Shown: piece after piece, positions 1-9,280 of the stretch
How the letters are laid out: each line of letters begins with the position of its first letter
Position numbering within the stretch: position 1 is the first letter of the stretch
Source: Glycine soja
Taxonomy: Eukaryota > Streptophyta > Magnoliopsida > Fabales > Fabaceae
DNA: 64,000 nt
NCBI RefSeq assembly: GCF_004193775.1
Contig: NC_041008.1
Span: 11,055,731-11,119,730 of the forward strand
Direction: 5' to 3'
The notes under the pieces: model-generated
Seen by the model: only the letters and a program-made list of their open reading frames with translations
The model's database searches: none
What the model was told of the DNA's origin: nothing
Position numbers and translations under genes: made by a program

Positions 1-1737
1 TGGGACATGTGTCCCCTCAAACAGTTTGTAATGCAGGGATAGAGGAGATTCTCTCTTTATCACAGAGTCAGTGTAGTTTAACATATTGGGATGCTGACTC
101 AACATAATGCCACACAATACAGTAGGGAAGGCAATGGGTAATTTGATAGCAAAAGATTCTGAATGCTTAACAGTTTGATCAAAGATATAGTTTCCAAAAT
201 TAAATTTGGATTTGGTTCCAACAGCATACAGAAATTTACCCAAACCTGTGGCAACAGTGGAAGTATGATTGGTGGGAACCCAGTTTGCAGCTCCAATCCT
301 GTGCAGAATTGCATACTTCACACTTAGCTTCCCTGCTGAAAGCTTCCCTTTCTTTGGCCAGTGCTGGACTCGTTTTGCAGTGATTTCCTTGGCAATTTGA
401 TGCTCAGAAACATCAATATCTATTACTCCATCAGTAGGTCTGCCCAGATATTTGTTGATCACAGCAGGGGAGAATCTAATACACTTTCCTCTGACAAACA
501 CTCTTTGATAATCATCACTTTTTCTGTTTGATATGTCAGAGGGAATGTTGACAATGAATTCCCTGACTAAGCCTTCATAGCACTCTCCCAACTTGCTGAC
601 AGTCTTCAGCAGTCCAGCAGCCTTGATGAGGTCCATGATCTCCTTGCAATCCATGGCAGCTCTTCCCAGTTCTCTTTCCAAGGCAAGTCTACGTTGATAC
701 ACATATTTCCACTTTTCAACATTGCCAATGGAGTGGAAAGAGATGTTGTCCAATGGTGCATCAGGAACATTTTCAGGCACCTTTCTTCCAGATTTCTTGG
801 CCCTCTTAGATGTCGAGACATCTAGTTCGACATCATCATCAGAATCGGATGAGGAAATTTCTTTCCTTTTCTTGGAGGGGATAGCAACCTTGCTTCTTCT
901 GGATGTGGCAGGAGTGATTGGAGTACTCTTCTTCTGGGCCATAGTCTTGATTCGTCCAGACCTCTTGATGGGAGTTTTCCCTTTCCGGCTTTGTAATCGT
1001 TCTGCAACGCCTGGTGCCAATCTGTTGGCAATGGGTTCCTCGTCAGATTCTACTTCTTCCAGGTCAATGAGGTCACCTGGAGCAGGTTCTGGTGCCCTTG
1101 GTGCAGGGGTCTCCTTTGTCGCTTGATCATCTTCCTCTGTTGATCTCTCTTTGCTGGGGGAAGAGAGTACTTCAGCATTTGGACCGGAAGATGTTGGAAC
1201 ATCTTTCTTGACATCAGGCACAGAAACATTTGGGTTGGACGATGTTGGGACATCTTCATCAGCTTCAGGAACAGAAGCATCTTTCAGAATGCTACTCACG
1301 ATACTGCGGATTTTCTTGTCCATCTCCGTATCTACTTCCCTAGGACTTGTTGCAAGGCTAGGGTTTTCAGAAATCTTCACTCCCTGTTGTCTTCTGGGAA
1401 CCGGTTTCTCAGGGACAGAAGCTTGACCAGGAATGATTTGTATGGGTTGGATGTTGAATTCCGGTTGTTCCTGGTGCGGAGATGATGGTACAGCGGGTGA
1501 ACCAGAAGCGGAAGTTTCTTTTGGTGAGGTAGCCATGGAAAAGCAGAGCGTTTGGAATGATTTCGTAAATCTCAGAAGGCTATTGGGAAATGCTGGTAAA
1601 AACACGAATGCCAAGCAGATATAAATTTGAATGAAGAATGTAGAGGGGCGTGTGAAGCAACGGTCGAATTTGCTTTGTGGTGAACGTGCTATTAATGTTA
1701 AGTGATTCATTTGGGCACGTTCAGATTGCAGTAGCTG
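1..1737 (-). CDS. Envelope-like protein of Sirevirus element (partial, reached by stop readthrough)
   Basis: This frame lies directly 3' of gag-pol and stays open from the codon after the pol stop (1737) to the window edge. The first methionine is at 1536, exactly 67 codons after the stop and in the same frame, giving at least 512 codons from that ATG. The N-terminal half is rich in Pro, Ser, Thr, Glu and Lys, with short repeats of the type DVPTSS and a basic stretch near codon 230 (KKRKE). A more globular part follows, with segments such as RRLALERELGRAAMDCKEI. SIRE1-type elements of soybean carry an envelope-like ORF here, expressed by suppression of the pol stop; I infer the same role. No signal peptide or membrane segment is visible in the part present. 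The C-terminal part and 3' LTR lie outside the window. It could be a structural or accessory protein rather than a true envelope. Confidence 0.85.
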
Positions 1738-1740
1738 CTA
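1732..1740 (-). promoter_or_regulatory. Leaky stop codon context UAG-CAG-CUA
   Basis: On the minus strand gag-pol ends with TAG, followed immediately by CAG CTA. This fits the UAG-CAR-YYA context known from tobamovirus replicase readthrough and reported for the soybean SIRE1 retroelement. The downstream frame is open without interruption for at least 579 codons. This supports occasional ribosomal readthrough giving a gag-pol-env-like fusion. Confidence 0.8.
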
Positions 1741-4700
1741 TAATTCCTCTAGCAGACAAATGCCCAGCTTGCCCCTCAGTTTTTCAAACTGATTTGCATT
1801 CAAAGCCTTTGTGAAAATATCTGCTATTTGTTCCTCAGTGTCAACATGCTTCAGTGTGATCACTTTATCATCAACAAGATCTCTGATATAGTGATGTCTA
1901 ATGTCAATGTGCTTGGTTCTGCTATGTTGAACAGGATTTTTAGAAATATTAATGGCACTCATGTTGTCACAGTACAATGTCATGACATCTTGTTCGACAT
2001 TGTACTCCTTCAGCATCTGCTTCATCCAAACTAGCTGTGAACAGCTGCTTCCTGCTGCAATATACTCGGCTTCTGCTGTAGATAGGGACACACAGTTCTG
2101 CTTCTTGCTGAACCATGAAATAAGATTGTTTCCCAAATAGAAGCATCCACCAGAAGTGCTTTTTCTGTCATCTGCACTTCCAGCCCAATCAGCATCACAA
2201 TACCCAACCAGCATTGAACTTGAACAATGACAGTACATAATCCCATAGTCACTGGTGCCATTTACATATTTCAGAATTCTCTTTACTTGATTCAAGTGAC
2301 TTATCTTGGGATTGGCTTGATATCTTGCACAAACACCTACTGCATAGGTGATGTCGGGTCTGCTAGCTGTTAAATATAGTAAGCTCCCTATCATGCTTCT
2401 GTACAGACTTTGATCAACACTGGTGCCTGCTTCATCCTTTGACAGCTTCAAGTGAGTAGGTGCAGGTGTCCTTTTAAGACTGGCATTCTCCATCCCAAAC
2501 TTCTTGACAATGTTCTTTGCATACTTGCTTTGTGAGAGGAATATGGAGTCTTCCATCTGCTTCACTTGGAGTCCCAGAAAATAAGTCAGCTCTCCAACAA
2601 GACTCATCTCAAATTCTGATTGCATCTGTTGGACAAAATGTCGAAGCATCTCATTCGACATCCCTCCAAACACAATGTCATCAACATATATCTGTGCAAT
2701 CATCAAGTTTTCAGCATCTTGTTTGACAAAGAGAGTCTTGTCAATTCCTCCCTTCCTATACCCTTGCTGAGTAAGGAACTCTGTCAGCCTTTCATACCAA
2801 GCTCTTGGAGCTTGCTTCAATCCATAGAGAGCCTTCTTGAGCCTGTATACATGATCTGGATGAGTTGGATCTACAAATCCCTTTGGCTGCTCCACATAGA
2901 CTTCTTCATGCATAGCATTGATCCAGAACTCATCAGTCAGTGCCTCTTTCACATTCTTGGGCTCAATTCTGGAGACAAAGTATGAGTTGGAGACAATTTC
3001 AATCTCCCTTGATCTTGTAGTGACTCCTCTGTTTGGATCTCCTATAATCAGCTCCTTGGGATGCATTTTCTGGATTCTAATGGAGGGTCTCTTGTCAGGT
3101 TGGTTGATGTTTGATTCATCTGTAGCAGAATCAGAGTTTTCTGCATTTTCTCCACTTTTAGCTGCATCTGCTACATTGTCTCCCGATGTTCTGACATCTT
3201 CTTCGACATCCTTCTTTCTTGCTGGAGACAGATCATCAACAACCACATTGATGGATTCCATCACTGTTCTGGTTCTGGAATTGAATACTCTATATGCTCT
3301 GCTGTTTGTAGAGTATCCCAGGAATATTCCTGCATCACTCTTGGGATCCATCTTTCTCCTTTGCTCTCTATCTGCCAAGATGTAACATGGACTTCCAAAG
3401 ATGTGGAAGTGCTTGACAGTTGCAAAGGTGTCTGATTTCTCTCTGATAAAGTTGACCCAGGTAAATCTGGAGAAATCATCCACACCCACATAGGCATACC
3501 TCTTTCCTCCAAGGCTTTCAACTTGTATAGGCCCCATCAAGTCCATGTGAAGTAGTTCCAGCACCCTGGCAGTGGTCTGATGTTGAAGCTTCTGGTGGGA
3601 CATCTTGACTTGCTTTCCAATCTGACATTCACCACAGATTCTGCCTTCTTCTATTTTCAGATTGGGAATGCCTTTAACAGCACCTTTGTCAATGATTTTC
3701 TTCATGCCTCTTAAGTGCAGATGTCCAAATCTTTGATGCCATATTCTGACTTCATCTTCTTTGGAGGATAGACATGTGGAGGAGTAGCTGGTTTCTTGGG
3801 GTGTCCATAGGTAACAATTGTCCTTTGATCTGCTGCCCTTCATTAGAACTTCACTCTTCTCATTTGTCACCAAGCATTCTGACTTTGTGAAGTTTACATT
3901 GAATCCTTCATCACACAGCTGACTGATGCTGATCAAGTTTGCAGTCAGTCCCTTCACCAGCAGTACTTTGTTCAGACTAGGAAGTTCATCATGAACTAGC
4001 TTTCCCATTCCAATGATCTTTCCTTTAGAGCCATCTCCAAATGTCACATAACTAGTGGAGCAGGGCTCAATGTTCAGCAGGAATTCTTTGACTCCTGTCA
4101 TGTGTCTGGAACAGCCGCTATCTAGGTACCAATCTTCCTTAGCTGATGCTCTAAGTGAAGTATGAACAACAAGACTAAAAGTCTTGTGTTTTGGAACCCA
4201 CATCATCTTCCTTCCACTGTTGCTACTTTGAGTTCCATGATGTGGATGACCATGTAGATGATAGCAAAAGGGCTTTATGTGACCATACCTGCCACAGTAG
4301 TGACACCTCCACTTCTTTCTTTCGTTCTTTTTCTGCTGCGTTCCATGATGTCGAGACCGATGTTGTGACATCGTGGCTCCAGTGCTGGTTTTGGCAGGAA
4401 CAAATTCTGTCATGGTTTTTCTGCCAGCAGATTTAGGATTAAATCCAAGTCCTCTCTGGTTTCCAGCATTCTTTCCAAGCAGCAGCACCTCATCAAGCGT
4501 ATCTGAGCCTTTATTCAGCATCTTTATTGATTTGGTCATGTTTTCCAATTTAGAGTTCAGAAAATCGACTTCTCCTTTAAGCTCAGAGATCTCCTCTTTA
4601 TGTGCCTCCTTTTCAGCCTCCAGATCTGCAATGACCTTCTTCAGTTGTGCTTCTTGCTGAAGAATCTTCTCACTTCTGATGCATAGTTCTCTATAGGATG

Positions 4701-5814
4701 TAGCAAGCTCATCAAAAGTGATTTCACTGTCTGTATCACTTGAATCTTCAGCAGTGTCAAATCTCCCAGTGAGTGCATTCACATCTCTGTCAGAGTCACT
4801 TTCTCGTTCACTCTCTGTATCAGAACGACATACAGAAAGTCCTTTCCTCTGCTTCTTGAGATGAGTGGGACATTCAGCTATGATGTGTCCATAGCCTTCA
4901 CACCCATGACATTGAATTCCTTTGCTGTGACTGGGCTTTACATCTGACCTTTTCTGGTATTTGCTGCCTTTCCTGATGTCGAAAGGGATGTTCTGGACAT
5001 GTGGCTTCTGCCTCCTGTCCATTCTGTTCATCACATTGTTGAACTGTTTTCCAAGGAGCACAACTGCATTAGTCAGACCTTCATCAGTATCCAGGTCATA
5101 CTCACCTTCTTTTCCTTCATCATTTGACACAAACGCCAGATTCTTGCTCTTCTTTTCAGCCCTATCCGAGTGTCCTAGCTCAAAGGTTTGAAGGGAACCA
5201 ATGAGTTCATCCACTCTCATGTTGCAAATGTCTTGGGCCTCCTCTATTGCAGTGACTTTCATGTCAAATCTCTTAGGCAAGGATCTGAGGATCTTTCTCA
5301 CCAGCTTTTCATCTGTTATCCTCTCTCCCAAGGCAGTGCAGGCATTGGCAATTTCAAGAATGTTCATGTGGAAGTCATGAATACATTCTTCCTCCTTCAT
5401 CTTCAGATTTTCGAATTTTGTGGCCAACAGTTGCAATCTGGACATCTTCACTTTGGAGGTTCCTTCATGAGAGGTTTTCAGAATCTCCCATGCATCCTTG
5501 GCCACTGTGCAAGTGTTGATCAGTCTGAAGATATTCTTGTCAACTCCATTGAATAGAGCATTCAAAGCTTTGGAGTTTCCAAGTGCCAATTCGTCTTCTT
5601 CTTTAGTCCAGTCTTCTTCTGGCTTCAATTCTTCAGTGGGCTTTCCTTCTGTGTCCAGCATCTTGGGATGTTCCCAGCCTTTGATGACAGCTTTCCAGGT
5701 TCTGCTATCCAGTGATTTGAGGAAGGCCACCATTCTTGCTTTCCAGTATTCATAGTTGCTTCCATCAAGAACTGGTGGTCTGTTCACTGGTCCGCCTTCT
5801 TTCTCCATGTTCAT
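1738..5814 (-). CDS. gag-pol: Sirevirus (Ty1/copia) gag-pol polyprotein with internal deletions
   Basis: Single open frame of 1358 codons, starting shortly after the primer binding site. Domains in order: copia-type Gag (roughly residues 15-230); a CCHC zinc knuckle (C302, C305, H310, C315); a Ser/Asp/Glu-rich stretch with a coiled-coil-like part (about 330-440); a second CCHC knuckle (C504, C507, H512, C517); aspartic protease with DSG at D565; integrase zinc-binding region (about 690-735) and start of the integrase core (about 750-795); RT with YVDD at 1043-1046; RNase H with DADWAG and a C-terminal HIDIRHH motif. Two conserved domains are shortened in frame. At about residue 796 the integrase core jumps to its C-terminal side, losing the later catalytic acidic residues. 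At about residue 969 (GAAGAAG, near 2908) the RT loses its N-terminal fingers. Both cuts keep the frame, so translation into the envelope-like frame is still possible, but the enzymes cannot be functional. It could only move with helper proteins in trans. Confidence 0.93.
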   Translation of the reverse strand: MNMEKEGGPVNRPPVLDGSNYEYWKARMVAFLKSLDSRTWKAVIKGWEHPKMLDTEGKPTEELKPEEDWTKEEDELALGNSKALNALFNGVDKNIFRLINTCTVAKDAWEILKTSHEGTSKVKMSRLQLLATKFENLKMKEEECIHDFHMNILEIANACTALGERITDEKLVRKILRSLPKRFDMKVTAIEEAQDICNMRVDELIGSLQTFELGHSDRAEKKSKNLAFVSNDEGKEGEYDLDTDEGLTNAVVLLGKQFNNVMNRMDRRQKPHVQNIPFDIRKGSKYQKRSDVKPSHSKGIQCHGCEGYGHIIAECPTHLKKQRKGLSVCRSDTESERESDSDRDVNALTGRFDTAEDSSDTDSEITFDELATSYRELCIRSEKILQQEAQLKKVIADLEAEKEAHKEEISELKGEVDFLNSKLENMTKSIKMLNKGSDTLDEVLLLGKNAGNQRGLGFNPKSAGRKTMTEFVPAKTSTGATMSQHRSRHHGTQQKKNERKKWRCHYCGRYGHIKPFCYHLHGHPHHGTQSSNSGRKMMWVPKHKTFSLVVHTSLRASAKEDWYLDSGCSRHMTGVKEFLLNIEPCSTSYVTFGDGSKGKIIGMGKLVHDELPSLNKVLLVKGLTANLISISQLCDEGFNVNFTKSECLVTNEKSEVLMKGSRSKDNCYLWTPQETSYSSTCLSSKEDEVRIWHQRFGHLHLRGMKKIIDKGAVKGIPNLKIEEGRICGECQIGKQVKMSHQKLQHQTTARVLELLHMDLMGPIQVESLGGKRYAYVGVDDFSRFTWVNFIREKSDTFATVKHFHIFGSPCYILADREQRRKMDPKSDAGIFLGYSTNSRAYRVFNSRTRTVMESINVVVDDLSPARKKDVEEDVRTSGDNVADAAKSGENAENSDSATDESNINQPDKRPSIRIQKMHPKELIIGDPNRGVTTRSREIEIVSNSYFVSRIEPKNVKEALTDEFWINAMHEEVYVEQPKGFVDPTHPDHVYRLKKALYGLKQAPRAWYERLTEFLTQQGYRKGGIDKTLFVKQDAENLMIAQIYVDDIVFGGMSNEMLRHFVQQMQSEFEMSLVGELTYFLGLQVKQMEDSIFLSQSKYAKNIVKKFGMENASLKRTPAPTHLKLSKDEAGTSVDQSLYRSMIGSLLYLTASRPDITYAVGVCARYQANPKISHLNQVKRILKYVNGTSDYGIMYCHCSSSMLVGYCDADWAGSADDRKSTSGGCFYLGNNLISWFSKKQNCVSLSTAEAEYIAAGSSCSQLVWMKQMLKEYNVEQDVMTLYCDNMSAINISKNPVQHSRTKHIDIRHHYIRDLVDDKVITLKHVDTEEQIADIFTKALNANQFEKLRGKLGICLLEEL

Positions 5815-5856
5815 CAGAATTTATCTCCCTAGATCTCACTCTGTGATTTCGAGTGT

Positions 5857-5870
5857 TGGCTCTGATACCA
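5857..5870 (-). other. Primer binding site for initiator tRNA-Met
   Basis: The minus strand reads TGGTATCAGAGCCA, complementary to the 3' end of plant initiator methionine tRNA, the usual primer of copia elements. It starts two bases inside the LTR terminal CA (5874-5873) and lies 42 bases upstream of the gag-pol start. Confidence 0.92.
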
Positions 5871-6220
5871 ATTGAAATTCTGATACCAGGGGACAGATGT
5901 CGTACAGGATGTCACGACATTACGCTTCAGAACATGGAGATCGTATGTGTCCGTATGAACAGATTTAAACAAGTAAATAACACAAGAGAATTGTTAACCC
6001 AGTTCGGTGCAACCTCACCTACATCTGGGGGCTACCAAGCCAGGGAGGAAATCCACTCTCAATAGTGTTAGTTCAAGGTCTAACAGCCCCTGTTTACAAC
6101 CTTCTCACCTAACCACTACCCGTGCGATCTCTACCTAAGACCCAATCTTAGATATGAGAACCTCCGCTCACTCCCTCTCACTCACACTCCCGTGTTTACA
6201 ATTAAGTCAAAGACACACCA

Positions 6221-6300
6221 GAGATCAACTCTGAACAAAAGAGATCAACTCTACACACTAGAGATCAACTCTAGACACAAGAGATCAACTCTACACACAT
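6221..6300. repeat. Four tandem copies of a 20-bp unit in the LTR
   Basis: Four back-to-back 20-base units begin with GAGATCAACTCT at 6221, 6241, 6261 and 6281. Only the last eight bases of each unit vary. The position inside the LTR suggests a promoter or enhancer module, but no known factor site is recognised. Confidence 0.9.
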
Positions 6301-6685
6301 AGGTCCAACACTTGATGCTAGGGTACCATCAAGGTGGCTCACAAAAGACTCAAGTCCCAAAACTCACAAAATAACTCTTCAATCCCGGACTTGGTACAGA
6401 ACTCGTGCAGCCTCCATGATTATATAGCAATTTGCGTTTCTGGGCTGCAACGGCTTGATGCTGGAGGAGATCTATCTTCTTCTGAAAAATCTGCAGTTAA
6501 AGAACTAAAAGATAACTTTTGATCTTTTAGTTTGAATCTTTAATCTTTAATCTTTAATCCCTGAACGAACTCTTCTTCTTTGAAATTCGAACTTTAATGA
6601 TCTTTTAATTCGTTCCTAAAGATAGATCTTCTAATCTCTTGCTAACTGCACAATAATCTGTTAAAGATATAACAGATTTATATGT

Positions 6686-6888
6686 CCAGTATTTTCGGGC
6701 CGGATGTCAGGACATCGTGTCCGACATCGTGGATCCTGCAGCTTCACTTCTGCACTTGACTTTTATCTTGCATTGTACAGCAACTCCAGTATTCTCGGGC
6801 AGGATGTCAGGACATTGTATCCGACATCGTGGATCCTGCAACTTCAATTCTTCATTTGACATTTTATCTTGCCTTGTGCATTGTGCAG
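6686..6888. repeat. Tandem duplication of about 100 bp in the LTR
   Basis: Two adjacent copies start with CCAGTATT at 6686 and 6786, exactly 100 bases apart. Each contains GGATGTCAGGACAT and TCCGACATCGTGGATCCTGC. A partial third end (GTGCAGCAACTCCAG) follows near 6930. The repeated GTCAGGACAT/CCGACATCG parts contain nested inverted pieces. Confidence 0.88.
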
Positions 6889-7020
6889 CCCGATCTCATT
6901 CCTTGACATAACGTTGGACATCATGTGCAGCAACTCCAGCTTTCCTTCATTGTCTAAGTGCTTATGTTTTAACAAAATCTTAGCCAATCTTTTAAAGCTC
7001 AGTAGAGCTAAACACTAACA

Positions 7021-7838
7021 ATATTTTTGACTGACGACACAAAACTGCTTGAATTTTGATCTGTGTAATCGATTACCAGAATCCTATAATTGAGTACCAG
7101 TGAAGTGATTTTAGAAAAACCTTTGAAAAGTCACGACTCTTCATAAATATAACTGTGTAATCGATTACCAGAATCCTATAATCAATTATTAGTGAGAAAA
7201 TTTCAGAAAAGCTTTTTGAAAAGACATATCTCTTTAAACCATTTTGAAAAGGCACAATGGGCCTATATATATGTGTGTCCGACTTCGAAAAGAAAAAAAA
7301 AGATGTTCAAAGAGAACTTAATTGTCAAATACTCTCTAAACAACTATTGGCCAAACACTTGCAAATCTATTGAGAATTCTTCTAAGATCTTCAATTTGTA
7401 TCATCTACTCTAAAAGGAGAGAAAGCTTTCTGTTCATCTCATAATCTTAGTTGTAATCAAGAAATTGATTGTCTCTTGGATTGTGAGAATATTGAACACA
7501 AGGGTAATCGATGCCAAGGCGTGTTCAAAGACTGTAAAGGATTTACAGAGATAGTGGAAAATCTCAAGTGGGTTGCTTAAGGACTAGATGTAGGCAAGGA
7601 AAGTGGTCGAACCAATATAAATTCAGTTTACATTTCTCTCTTCCCTTATCTCTGTTATTTCATTGCAGTTTACTTTGTCTTACATATTTAAAAGAACATT
7701 ATTAAATTAATTGCTTCTTCTTCTTCTTCATTCTGAGCCTATCATATATCATTTAAAAGGGGGTTAAAATTTGTTAGTGGAAAAATTTTGAAACTTAATT
7801 CACCCCTCTCTAAAGTTATTGAGGTCATTTGTCCAACA
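7021..7838 (-). mobile_element. Partial LTR of family C (TAATCGATTA-box family)
   Basis: On the minus strand this begins TGTTGGAC at 7838 and matches the plus-strand copy starting at 46617 over most of its length: the same opening about CCTCAATAACTT, the same segment GGCCC..CCTTTTCAAAATGGTTTAAAGAGA, and the same palindromic boxes. Boxes are at 7066-7075 and 7158-7167, each followed 21 bases later by a degraded box (7087, 7179). It is cut at 7020/7021 by the Sirevirus LTR, so the rest of the copy probably lies beyond that insertion. No coding sequence is seen. Confidence 0.7.
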
Positions 7839-7842
7839 AAGG

Positions 7843-9048
7843 TGACAACTTCGAAATCTGAGTTCATTTGATAATCAATTTTGGCTAATAATGATTGTAA
7901 TTTCTTCACTTTACTATTGTTTTTAATGAAATAATGAAGAAATCAACATCTTTGCAATTTTTTATTAGCAGAAGTCAAATGAAGAAGATTTCAAGTGCCT
8001 TGGAGGAAAAATTGATGCAAAAACTGAAGAAAAAGCCTTGAAGAAAAGTTGGAAGAATTGAATAGCTCGCTAAGCACGAAGAAAGCCCACAGCAAAGCCC
8101 AAAGGCCCGCTTGGTGTGAAAGCCGCCGTTAAGCATAAAATGAGCATGAAAAGTAAGCTACGTGGAGCCCATATAAGGAAGAGGAAGCATAAGGGAAAGA
8201 CACACCAAGTCTCAGAGAGTCTAAGCCTATCCCTTAAGGGAAACCCCTCTTCTTTAGCCATTCCCCTCTTTCTTTCTTCTAGTCATCCAGTCCCTTCTTC
8301 CATCCATATTAGCCCCTGAAGTGTAAAGCCTCGCATGACTATGAGAGGCTAAACCCCTTTTGTTGGGAGCCTAGAGGCCAAAATTTTGTAATGTAATTCT
8401 TTCCCATTATCTATTTAATGCAATTCTGTTTCTATTACTCTTCTCTGTGCTTTTCTGTTATTATGGCATGATCATCCATATAATGTTTAGAGGATAATGC
8501 ATTGAAAAATGGTTATTTTCTAAAGAACTTGGGAAGGGTATCTAAATAAGTTCATTGCTAGAAATAGACTGACATTTTGTTTTGCCCAAGAATTTTTGCA
8601 TCTCTTATCTTAATGTGATTTGTTATTTATATCTCTACAAAGAAATTTGGGGGAAAAAGATAGATAAACTAGGCTCTTCGTGCGAGAAACCAAAGATAGA
8701 GTAATTCAGTAGATGCAGGTGCAAACATGAATTTCATTAGATAGAGAAAATCTTTTACATTGCATTATATGTAGTTTTGACATGCTAGGCCCCATCATTA
8801 TCACATTCTGATTTCATCCTTTTGCATTTAAATTATTATTTATTTTTTCATGTTATCTTTTTCTTTGCCTTATTCCAAATTTCACACTCCTAATTCCTTA
8901 TCTTTTCTTCTTCTACTTCTTCTCATTACTTAATAATTGGGCTTGCATCACTTATGTACAACCAAAGTCCTTATGGATTTGACACTTGGACTTCCATTTT
9001 AGTCTTTACTACTTGTGGTAAATTGGTACACTTGCCAATAAGTTAACA
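7843..9048 (+). repeat. 5' LTR of element A
   Basis: Starts TGACAACTTCG and ends AAGTTAACA. It aligns end to end with 13471-14693. Near 8070 it lacks about 30 bases present in the 3' copy, which there carries extra GGCTTAGCGTG-type motifs. It contains one CTCGCTAAGCACG motif and the conserved segment around GAGAGGCTAAACCCC. Confidence 0.9.
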
Positions 9049-9052
9049 AGTT

Positions 9053-9073
9053 TTTTATGACGTTGTCGGGGAC
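9053..9073 (+). other. Probable primer binding site of element A
   Basis: The sequence TATGACGTTGTCGGGGAC begins a few bases after the LTR end. It resembles the tRNA-Asp-type primer site with a CGTTG.CGGGGA core that I associate with Athila elements, with a degraded 5' end. The tRNA assignment is from memory and uncertain. Confidence 0.5.
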
Positions 9074-9280
9074 TTTGGTTTTCATACTTGGTTCTTACAA
9101 ATTCCAATTTGAGAGAAATCATTCTTTATTCTTTAATTTTTATCTTTTAATTTTTTATTTAATTTTTCAAAAAAAAACTATTTTCATTTTTTCTTTGTTC
9201 TCTTCTTTTATTATTTTTTAAATTAATAAAAAAAATTAATTATGTGATAACCTGCACGGTAGTTTTTTTTTTCTTCTTGT

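Larger units (their letters stand above)
5873..7020 (-). repeat. 5' LTR of the Sirevirus element
   Basis: The LTR is bounded on its inner side by CA followed by two bases and the primer binding site. On its outer side the minus strand starts TGTTAGTGTTTAGC at 7020. The length of about 1148 bases is reasonable for this lineage. It contains two internal tandem repeats, listed separately. The partner LTR is outside the window, so the target duplication cannot be checked. The base next to the outer end is 7021, inside family-C sequence. Confidence 0.82.

Noticed and set aside
722..1426. Plus-strand open frames rich in Ser and Gly
   Set aside because: They are antisense to the continuous envelope-like frame and show no domain.
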